The notes below the pieces were generated by a model. It was not told where the DNA came from. It saw only the letters and a program-made list of their open reading frames with translations, and did no database searches. 5,254 bases of DNA, from assembly GCA_013042495.1 (NCBI GenBank), contig JABDQB010000254.1:1-5254 (forward strand), given 5' to 3'. Positions 1 to 5,254 of this stretch are shown piece by piece. The position numbers were made by a program, and so were the translations under genes. The first letter of the stretch is position 1. Each line of letters starts with the position of its first letter. Source of the DNA: Gemmatimonadota bacterium. Lineage in GTDB: Bacteria; Gemmatimonadota; Gemmatimonadetes; Palauibacterales; Palauibacteraceae.

Positions 1-1508
1 GCCCCGCACAGATACAGGCCTTCGATGGGAGTCCGGTAACGAGCCCAGCCTGCCACGGGCCGCGCGAAGAAGAACTGATCCAGGGTCATCTCGCCCTGGA
101 ACATGCTTCCCTCCTGGAGGCCCCACCTTCTCTCCATTTCAGCCGGCGTGAGAACGTGACGAGCCTCGACCGACCCCGGAACGTTGGGCGCATATCGACC
201 CAGGGTGTCGATGACGGTGTCGGCGAGTCGGTCGGCGGTGGCCGCGTCCCAGGTCCCGCCGCGCAAGTGGTACGGCGCATACTGAACGAGAACGGACATG
301 CCGTGCTTTCCGTCCGGCGCCAGGTCCGGCTCCGCCACCGTGGGGATGACCGCTTCGAGGTAGGGCTCCTCCGAGATCCGTCCATATTTGGCCGCATCCG
401 ACGCGCGTTCCACATACTCCAGGCTGGGGCTGATGGAGATCGCGCCACTCAGGTGCGGCCCCGGACCCGGCAGGCTATCGAAACGGGGTAGCTCGCCAAG
501 CGCGAGGTGCACTTTGGCGGTGGCTCCCCGGTAGCGCACGGCCTTCAGGGCCCGGACGAACTCGGGGTCCAGCGTCGCCGGATCCGACAGGCCCAGCAGG
601 GTCACTCCGGGGCCGACTCCAGAGGCCACCGTGGGCGCGGAGATTTCGGTTCCATCTTCCAGGACGACACCGGCAGCCCGCCCCTCACGCAGTCGGACGT
701 GCTTGACCGCGCGGTCCAGGCGGATCTCGACGCCCGCACCCCGGGCCGCCGAGGCCAGGGCCTCGCTCAAGCGCCCGACGCCCCCCCTCGGACGGAGGAG
801 CGTCGCGGGGCTTCCGGATGCGGATCCCGTCGCCCGACGAAACAGGCTGAGAGCGGTACCCGTAGCCATCGGTCCATGGGCTCCCCCCTGGACGGCCACG
901 CCGGCCAGGACACCGCGAAGCGGCTCCGATTCGAACCACTCGTCAAGGAGCTCGAGGCACGACATCGGAAGGACGCGCACGACCTCTTCCATCTCGCGCC
1001 GGCCCAGTTTGCGCAGACCAAAGCCGATTCGAGCAAGCAGGCGCATGTCAGACGCGGAGGGTCGGGGAATCTCAGGCGGCTCGACCGAGAAGATGGACGT
1101 CAGGAAACGCGCCACCATGCCAGCAAAGCCATTGAAATCGGCCCATCGATCCGCGTCGGTGGCCGAGAACGCCCGGATCGACTCGGTCGACGCCGAGGGC
1201 GACGCACTTAGCAGGAGATGCCGTCCGTCCGCGAGCGGGGCGAAGACCGCCGGATCGGACGGAATCATCTCCAGCCCGTGCGCGCTCAGGTCCAGGTCCC
1301 GTGAGATGGCGGGATGCAGCTGCGCAGCGCGGTGCGCCCCCGTATCGAACCTGAAACCCGGGAACAGTTCCTCGGTGGACGCTCCGCCCCCGACTCTGTC
1401 CCGCTGCTCGAGGACCAGGACGTTCCGGCCCGCTCGAGCAAGGTAAGCGCTCGTCACGAGCCCGTTCTGTCCCGCACCGATCACTATCGCATCGAACGAC
1501 TGGCTCAT
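1..1508 (-). CDS. PYROXD2/CrtI-like FAD-dependent oxidoreductase, divergent paralogue (3' end missing)
   Basis: This is a flavoprotein of the phytoene desaturase/PYROXD2 group, expected to oxidise an unknown substrate using FAD. The visible part is 502 codons and runs off the left edge. The neighbouring paralogue has 27 residues after the matching YLCG motif, so only about that much is missing, including the C-terminal PGGG flavin-binding stretch. The N-terminus has the dinucleotide-binding GAGQNG (residues 11-16), an acidic residue ending the second strand (E34) and VGG (39-41). Also visible are RGGVG (241-245), KVHLALGELP, GAISISPS and FFARP. The ATG overlaps the upstream stop as ATGA. A GGGCGG about 6 bases upstream may serve as ribosome binding site. 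The family is clear, the substrate is not. Two motifs of typical PYROXD2 proteins are replaced: the S-Y-xx-SLLRP segment near residues 55-66 and HHxMG near 224-228. A specificity different from its neighbour is therefore likely. No signal peptide or membrane segment is seen. Confidence 0.93.
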   Translation of the reverse strand, partial: MSQSFDAIVIGAGQNGLVTSAYLARAGRNVLVLEQRDRVGGGASTEELFPGFRFDTGAHRAAQLHPAISRDLDLSAHGLEMIPSDPAVFAPLADGRHLLLSASPSASTESIRAFSATDADRWADFNGFAGMVARFLTSIFSVEPPEIPRPSASDMRLLARIGFGLRKLGRREMEEVVRVLPMSCLELLDEWFESEPLRGVLAGVAVQGGAHGPMATGTALSLFRRATGSASGSPATLLRPRGGVGRLSEALASAARGAGVEIRLDRAVKHVRLREGRAAGVVLEDGTEISAPTVASGVGPGVTLLGLSDPATLDPEFVRALKAVRYRGATAKVHLALGELPRFDSLPGPGPHLSGAISISPSLEYVERASDAAKYGRISEEPYLEAVIPTVAEPDLAPDGKHGMSVLVQYAPYHLRGGTWDAATADRLADTVIDTLGRYAPNVPGSVEARHVLTPAEMERRWGLQEGSMFQGEMTLDQFFFARPVAGWARYRTPIEGLYLCG

Positions 1509-3094
1509 CGGACGCCGCCCTTCAGGATCTCCAGGGCTGCCAACCGCCCGGGTCCGCCGCAGATCCCCCCTCCAGGGTGAGTCCCGGACCCGCAGAGGTA
1601 GAAGCCGCGAACGGGCGTCCGGTAGTTGGCCCACCGCGGAGCCGGCCTCAGAAAGAACAACTGCTGCAGGGAAAGCTCACCGTGAAAGATGTTGCCGCCC
1701 GTCAGGCCGAATTCGTCCTCCATGTCCTGGGGCGTGACAACCTGTCGGTGGATGATCGCGCCGCGCAGGTTGGGGGCGTACTCGCTCAACGTATCGATGA
1801 CGGTGTCGCCGAATGCCTCCCGCCTCTCGTCGTTCCAACCACCGTTGAGGGCGTATGGCGCGTACTGCACGAAGCAGGACATCACGTGCTTTCCGGGCGG
1901 AGCCATCCCCGGGTCGATGAGCGACGGGATGATCACGTCCATGTACGGACGCCTCGAGAACTCGCCGTACTTGGCATCGTCGTAGGCGCGCTCCAGGTAG
2001 TCCTGGCTCGGGCTGATCGATATCGCGCCGCGCAGGTGATCTCCATCACCCGGGAGGCTCGTGAAATCCGGCAGCTCGCCGAGGGCCAGGTTCACCTTTC
2101 CGGATGACCCCACGCTGCGGTAGCGCCTGATCGCGTGAACGTAGTCCTGCGGCAAGTCGGCCTCGTCCACCAGACTGAGAAAGGTACGCCGCGGGTCGAG
2201 GCCGGAGACCACCGTTCGCGCCTTGATTTCTTCCCCATCCTCCAGCGCGACGCCGACGGCGCGACCGCCGCGAACGATCACCTGCACGACCGTGGCGTTC
2301 TCTCGGATCGTGACTCCGAGCGCTCGGGCTGCCGAGGCGATCGAATCCGCCACCGCCCCGGTCCCCCCCCGCGCGAACCCCCAGGCCCGGAAGGCCCCGT
2401 CGATCTCGCCCATGTAGTGGTGGAGCTGTACGTAGGCCGTTCCCGGAGAGCGCGGACCGAGGAACGTGCCAATGATTCCGCTCGCGGACATGGTGGCTTT
2501 GAGGGCGTCAGTCTCGAACCACTCGTCCAGGAAATCGGCCGAGCTCATGGTCATGAGCTTGTACAGCATGAAGAAGTCCGTGTCGCCCAGATCGCGTAGG
2601 TGCCTGTCGAGCCGGAGCAATCCCCGAAGGTCCTTCGGGCTCAGGGACGTGGGGTCCGGCGGCACCATGGACAGGATGGGCTTCACGGCCAGCGCCATTC
2701 GATACATGAGCTGGCCGAACCGGTCGTACGCGTCGGCGTCCAGCGGGGAGTGCCGGTAGATCTCGCGTCGGGTCTGGTCGTGATCCGCCCATCGAGCCAG
2801 GTGGTCCCCGTCGGGAAGCGGAGTGAAGGTGCTCTCGAGCGGGAGGATCTCCAGGCCGTGTCGTGAGAGCTGCAACTCCCGGATGATCTCCGGGCGGAGG
2901 AGACTGACCACGTAGGACAGCACCGAGAACTTGTAGCCGGGAAAGATCTCCTCGGTGACCGTCGAGCCCCCGACCAGGTGACGCCGTTCCAGGACGAGCA
3001 CTTTCCGACCGGCCCGAGCCAGGTACGCGGCCGTGGTGAGACCGTTGTGGCCCCCGCCGATCACGATGGCGTCATACACGCCTGCTCTACCCAC
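1505..3094 (-). CDS. PYROXD2-like FAD-dependent oxidoreductase (phytoene desaturase family)
   Basis: This 529-residue protein closely resembles human PYROXD2 as I recall that sequence, and is a member of the CrtI/amine-oxidase-like flavoprotein superfamily. The FAD-binding GGGHNG lies at residues 13-18, with E36 ending the second strand and ERRHLVGG at 36-43. A segment ending VSLLRP lies at 57-68, LHHYMG at 224-229 and RGGTG at 242-246. The C-terminal flavin motif GSGTHPGGG lies at 502-510. Length fits the family. The start is GTG at 3094, chosen because GAGAGG sits 6 bases upstream. GTG at 3100 (overlapping the upstream stop as GTGA) and GTG at 3079 are alternatives and change only a few residues. 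The frame stays open upstream to 3667, but that stretch reads as arginine/glycine/proline-rich shadow over the GcvT-like gene. It lies between the GcvT-like gene and its own paralogue, so an oxidase in a one-carbon or methyl-group pathway is a reasonable inference. A carotenoid role is unlikely, as no crtB-like or other carotenoid gene is present. Confidence 0.95.
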   Translation of the reverse strand: MGRAGVYDAIVIGGGHNGLTTAAYLARAGRKVLVLERRHLVGGSTVTEEIFPGYKFSVLSYVVSLLRPEIIRELQLSRHGLEILPLESTFTPLPDGDHLARWADHDQTRREIYRHSPLDADAYDRFGQLMYRMALAVKPILSMVPPDPTSLSPKDLRGLLRLDRHLRDLGDTDFFMLYKLMTMSSADFLDEWFETDALKATMSASGIIGTFLGPRSPGTAYVQLHHYMGEIDGAFRAWGFARGGTGAVADSIASAARALGVTIRENATVVQVIVRGGRAVGVALEDGEEIKARTVVSGLDPRRTFLSLVDEADLPQDYVHAIRRYRSVGSSGKVNLALGELPDFTSLPGDGDHLRGAISISPSQDYLERAYDDAKYGEFSRRPYMDVIIPSLIDPGMAPPGKHVMSCFVQYAPYALNGGWNDERREAFGDTVIDTLSEYAPNLRGAIIHRQVVTPQDMEDEFGLTGGNIFHGELSLQQLFFLRPAPRWANYRTPVRGFYLCGSGTHPGGGICGGPGRLAALEILKGGVR

Positions 3095-3096
3095 CC

Positions 3097-4365
3097 TCAC
3101 CCTCTCTTTCGCGGCGGATCGAAGAACGGGGTCTCCACGACGGTAGCGGAGGCCCGGAGCCGTTGATGTTCGACCGTCACCTCCATCTCCAGTCCTGTTT
3201 CCAGATCGCCGGCGGTTCCTTCGAGGTGGGCCAACGCGATGTACTTCTTGAGCAGGGGTGACCAGCAACCACTCGTCGCATATCCGACCTGACCGCGCCC
3301 GTCGTACACGGGCACGCTCGTGCGCCAGGCGGAGGAAGGGACCATCGGGGGCAGACCTGCGCTGCCGTAGGCCTGCTCCAGGGACACCCAGTCGATCTCG
3401 AGGCCTCGAAGCTGCCACTCGGGCCCGGTCTCGGCCTGGCGAGCCAGCGCGTCCCGGCCTACGAAGTGTTCCTTGCCCAGGTCCACGGTCCAATCCAGGC
3501 CGAGTTCGAGTGGCGTGGATTTCTGACTCTCGAGAAGAGCCTGGTGCGTGGGCACGTAGTCCACGGTTACCAGGATGAGCCCGGCTTCGATCCGGGCCAT
3601 GTCCAGGGCCATCAGCCCGGTCGGAACGATCCCGTACGACCGCCCGGCATCCATCAAGACATCCCACAAGGGAATGGCCTCGCCCGCGTCCACCCAGATT
3701 TCGTATCCGAGGTCACCCGTATACCCGGTCCGGGACACGGAAACCGGGATTCCGGCCAACTCCACGTCCGTGACTCCAAAGAAGCCGAGATCGGCGATGC
3801 CTGGTTCCGAGATGGCGTCCAGGATCTTTCGGGCATTGGGGCCCTGGAGCGCCAGGGCTGCGGTAGACCCCGAGATGTCCTCGCACGACACGTCCATGCC
3901 GGCCGCGTTGTCGTGAAACCACAGGAGGCTCGGGTCTGCGGATGTCAGGCGGAAGACGCTCTCGTCCAGTCGGGCGAGGGTGCCGTCATCGATCACGTTT
4001 CCGTCTCCGTCACACCAGGGCGTGTACATCACCCGGCCGACACGACACTTGTGGACGTTCCTCGTAACCAGGCGATCCAGAAAGCGCACGGCGTCCGGGC
4101 CCCGGATCAGATACTTGTAGAGGGGAGACACGTCGATGAGGCCCGCGGCGTTCCGGATGGCCCAGTACTCCCTGTCGTGATACAGGTCGTACGACCCGGC
4201 AGCCAGGTAGCCCGCCCAAGGGCGCCAATTGCTCGCCCTGCACAATGCAGCGGTCCGTTCGTGGAAAGGAGTCCCGGGCAGCATGTAGGCAGGAGTGATG
4301 GCTCCCCCTTCGTTGGTTTCCGCCGGACGGCCAGGGACCGTACGACCCCCGGTTCCTCTAGTCAT
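3097..4365 (-). CDS. GcvT/aminomethyltransferase-family, probably tetrahydrofolate-dependent protein
   Basis: This 422-residue protein belongs to the folate-binding GcvT fold family. That family includes glycine cleavage T-protein, the DMSP demethylase DmdA, aromatic O-demethylases, and the C-terminal domains of dimethylglycine dehydrogenase and sarcosine oxidase. Visible landmarks are TPFHERT (32-38), HDREYWAIRNAAGLIDVSPLY (63-83), GNVIDDG (122-128; the aspartate region used catalytically in T-proteins), LQGPNA (173-178), RTGYTGDLGYEIWV (212-225) and ARIEAG (257-262). It ends in an FFDPPRKR tail. The domain order is complete. The first gene of the operon, it is followed within a few bases by two FAD oxidoreductases, with no gcvH or gcvP nearby. 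A methyl- or methylene-transfer role to tetrahydrofolate outside glycine cleavage is therefore inferred; the substrate is unknown. The start is uncertain. ATG 4365 has no ribosome binding site and gives about 30 extra residues before the recognisable family sequence. ATG 4284 would give 395 residues starting four residues before TPFHERT. Confidence 0.92.
   Translation of the reverse strand: MTRGTGGRTVPGRPAETNEGGAITPAYMLPGTPFHERTAALCRASNWRPWAGYLAAGSYDLYHDREYWAIRNAAGLIDVSPLYKYLIRGPDAVRFLDRLVTRNVHKCRVGRVMYTPWCDGDGNVIDDGTLARLDESVFRLTSADPSLLWFHDNAAGMDVSCEDISGSTAALALQGPNARKILDAISEPGIADLGFFGVTDVELAGIPVSVSRTGYTGDLGYEIWVDAGEAIPLWDVLMDAGRSYGIVPTGLMALDMARIEAGLILVTVDYVPTHQALLESQKSTPLELGLDWTVDLGKEHFVGRDALARQAETGPEWQLRGLEIDWVSLEQAYGSAGLPPMVPSSAWRTSVPVYDGRGQVGYATSGCWSPLLKKYIALAHLEGTAGDLETGLEMEVTVEHQRLRASATVVETPFFDPPRKRG
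3101..3106 (-). promoter_or_regulatory. Ribosome binding site for the central oxidoreductase gene
   Basis: GAGAGG on the minus strand lies inside the last codons of the GcvT-like gene, 6 bases before GTG 3094. The same motif directly abuts GTG 3100, leaving no spacer. This favours 3094 as the start and implies that ribosomes finishing the upstream gene can re-initiate here. Confidence 0.55.
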
Positions 4366-4532
4366 ACAGAGGCGCCGGCGCCGCGGCAATATGGTCGCAA
4401 CCGAGCCATTCCACGCCTCCACGTCCGCGGAGGAGCGAGCCACCACGACTTGCTGGAGAGGCTCGGAGGGCGGCACATTGAATAGACGGAGACCGTCACC
4501 TTGAGTAGCGGCGCGAAAGAGACCTCGATCCA
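4366..4532. promoter_or_regulatory. Divergent intergenic region with short dyads
   Basis: This 167-base gap separates the minus-strand operon from the plus-strand DoxX gene, so it should carry promoters for both. I see no pair of -35 and -10 hexamers with acceptable spacing on either strand. Three dyads are present. GGCGCCGGCGCC at 4371-4382 is a perfect 12-base palindrome just upstream of ATG 4365. CCTCC/GGAGG lies at 4416-4433 with an 8-base loop. GACGG/CCGTC lies at 4485-4497 around a 3-base centre. Any could be an operator, but short GC palindromes are common in such DNA. The minus-strand frame is open across this gap, but its translation looks like noncoding shadow. Confidence 0.4.
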
Positions 4533-4970
4533 ATGGATGTGCTAGACCTGCGTCGGACCAGTGACGACAGCCTTGCCGGGGCGATCCGGATGGCTCTCGG
4601 GGCGCTGTTCCTCATCACCGGCGTCATGAAGCTGGCCGTTCCCATGCTGGCAGAGGCGTTTTCCGAGCAGTTGGCCGTTTCAGGGATTCCCATGATCGGG
4701 ATTGCCAGGTGGGTGGTGCCGATCGTCGAAATCGCCGCGGGTCTTGCCCTTCTGATCGGAGCGTTCACCCGCGTGGTCGCCCTGGTCATCATCGCCATCA
4801 TGTCAGTCGCCGCATACGTGCACTTGACCGTGGACGATCCCTCCGCGTTTCCTCTACAGCCGAACGGGCCCGTGGTCCCGCTTGCGGTGATTGTGATGGC
4901 CGTCTACCTGGTATGGCGTGGTGGCGGAAGCGGGAGCGTAGACCTCAGGGACGTTCCGCGAGGCGGCTGA
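4533..4970 (+). CDS. DoxX-family integral membrane protein
   Basis: This 145-residue protein has the DoxX-family layout of four hydrophobic helices, at about residues 16-36, 57-78, 81-99 and 113-128. The first helix carries the typical R-x-ALGALFLITGVMKL pattern, and the second a P-I-V-E-I-A-A-G-L-A-LLIG pattern. A short hydrophilic N-terminus and a glycine-rich tail (RGGGSGS, 129-135) flank the bundle, which should sit in the inner membrane. DoxX proteins are named after a subunit of an archaeal thiosulfate:quinone oxidoreductase, but most bacterial members have no proven function and this one cannot be assigned a reaction. ATG 4533 is preceded by a weak purine stretch (AAAGAGA) about 11 bases upstream. 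The gene is divergent from the operon on its left and is followed by a hairpin. It appears to be a single-gene unit. The family call is firm; the function is open. Confidence 0.9.
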   Translation: MDVLDLRRTSDDSLAGAIRMALGALFLITGVMKLAVPMLAEAFSEQLAVSGIPMIGIARWVVPIVEIAAGLALLIGAFTRVVALVIIAIMSVAAYVHLTVDDPSAFPLQPNGPVVPLAVIVMAVYLVWRGGGSGSVDLRDVPRGG

Positions 4971-4984
4971 CGCCCGCCTCAGCC
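4960..4984 (+). terminator. Overlapping hairpins at the end of the DoxX gene, possible terminator
   Basis: GAGGCGG (4960-4966) pairs perfectly with CCGCCTC (4974-4980) over a 7-base loop. GGCTGA (4965-4970) pairs perfectly with TCAGCC (4979-4984) over an 8-base loop. The two stems share bases and exclude each other. The TGA stop of the DoxX gene lies inside. No run of T follows (the next bases are GGTGTTAGG), so intrinsic termination is plausible but not certain. Confidence 0.4.
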
Positions 4985-5044
4985 GGTGTTAGGTTCGACC
5001 CTCGCCTTCGGTCCGGTCATCGCTACCCACGGAGCTCGTTCCCG

Positions 5045-5254
5045 ATGTCAGACAACCCCACTCGCCAAGCTTCTCCCCAGGTGCAGATCAACGCGAACGA
5101 CGAGGTGGCGCGCGGTCGGTACAGCAACAACATGCTCGTCACTCATACGCGGGAAGAGTTCATCCTGGACTTCCTGCTCAGCGCTCCCAACGGCACGCAG
5201 CTGGTGTCTCGAGTGATGGTGAGTCCGGGCCATATGAAGCGCGTTCTGTCCGCC
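5045..5254 (+). CDS. DUF3467 family protein (3' end missing)
   Basis: Exactly 70 codons are visible before the right edge. The pattern fits the small DUF3467 family, which usually spans about 90-110 residues. It opens with a short polar N-terminus, followed by QINANDEVARGRYSNN (14-29) and LVTHTREEFILDF (31-43). The conserved basic end SRVMVSPGHMKRVL (55-68) comes last. The family's characteristic 'Y-S-N ... H-xx-EF-x-LDF ... SR-x-xx-SP-xH-x-KR-x-L' pattern is well kept. The function of DUF3467 is not established, and no catalytic residue can be proposed. The start ATG 5045 is preceded by GGAG at 5031-5034 with a 10-base spacer. No signal peptide or membrane segment is present, so the protein is probably cytoplasmic. 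It lies 74 bases after the DoxX gene, beyond a possible terminator, so it is likely transcribed separately. The protein probably lacks only its last 20-40 residues here. Confidence 0.85.
   Translation, partial: MSDNPTRQASPQVQINANDEVARGRYSNNMLVTHTREEFILDFLLSAPNGTQLVSRVMVSPGHMKRVLSA

Noticed and set aside
507..1446. Two long plus-strand open frames opposite the downstream oxidoreductase
   Set aside because: They are antisense to a protein with clear family motifs, and their translations are arginine/serine/proline-rich, as expected of shadows in high-GC DNA.
1505..3094. Phytoene desaturase (carotenoid biosynthesis) assignment
   Set aside because: The fold superfamily is shared, but the motifs match PYROXD2 more closely than CrtI, and no phytoene synthase or other carotenoid gene is in the window.
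3095..3667. Upstream extension of the central oxidoreductase frame by about 190 residues
   Set aside because: It overlaps the well-supported GcvT-like gene on the same strand. Its translation is arginine/glycine/proline-rich without recognisable motifs, and the FAD-binding motif starts just after 3094.
3097..4365. Assignment as gcvT of the glycine cleavage system
   Set aside because: There is no gcvH, gcvP or lipoylation gene nearby. The operon partners are flavoproteins, and the C-terminal region differs from classic T-proteins.
4389..4394. Possible minus-strand -10 element CATATT for the operon
   Set aside because: No -35-like hexamer lies at a suitable distance and there is no extended -10 motif, so a single AT-rich hexamer is not sufficient evidence.
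4450..4483. Possible plus-strand sigma70 promoter, TTGCTG with TTGAAT
   Set aside because: The spacer is 22 bases, well outside the usual 16-19, and the -10 match is poor.
3466..4485. Plus-strand open frame of 339 codons opposite the GcvT-like gene
   Set aside because: It is antisense to conserved GcvT motifs and shows no recognisable domain, so it is a high-GC shadow frame.
4366..4533. N-terminal extension of the GcvT-like protein up to 4533
   Set aside because: The extra residues show no family resemblance, the extension would fill the whole divergent intergenic region, and no ribosome binding site precedes it.
4994..5022. Possible promoter before the DUF3467 gene, TTCGAC with TCATCG
   Set aside because: The spacing is right, but the -10 hexamer matches the consensus too poorly to call.

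Overview
The window is high-GC bacterial DNA, judged by eye, with tightly packed genes. There is no CRISPR array, rRNA, tRNA or insertion sequence. Taxonomy cannot be fixed from this sequence. The GC-rich codon use, a DUF3467 protein and a PYROXD2-type oxidoreductase would suit a Gemmatimonadota-, Acidobacteriota- or Planctomycetota-like environmental bacterium, but that is only a guess.

Positions 1-4365 (minus strand) hold one compact operon. In transcription order it encodes a GcvT/aminomethyltransferase-family protein (4365-3097), a PYROXD2-like FAD oxidoreductase (3094-1505) and a second, divergent paralogue of that oxidoreductase (1508 to beyond the left edge). The first junction has almost no gap, and the second is an ATGA stop/start overlap, so the three are probably translated in a coupled way. 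No gcvH or gcvP and no carotenoid genes are present. This argues against the literal readings 'glycine cleavage T-protein' and 'phytoene desaturase'. The best-supported idea is a folate-linked oxidative or demethylating pathway for an unknown methylated substrate. In it the FAD enzymes would oxidise the substrate and the GcvT-like protein would handle the one-carbon unit on tetrahydrofolate. That is an inference from context.

Positions 4366-4532 form a divergent intergenic region with several short dyads but no convincing sigma70 promoter. To its right, on the plus strand, lie a four-helix DoxX-family membrane protein (4533-4970), a pair of overlapping hairpins at its stop codon, and the start of a DUF3467 protein (5045 to beyond the right edge). 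These two plus-strand genes have no evident functional link to the operon.
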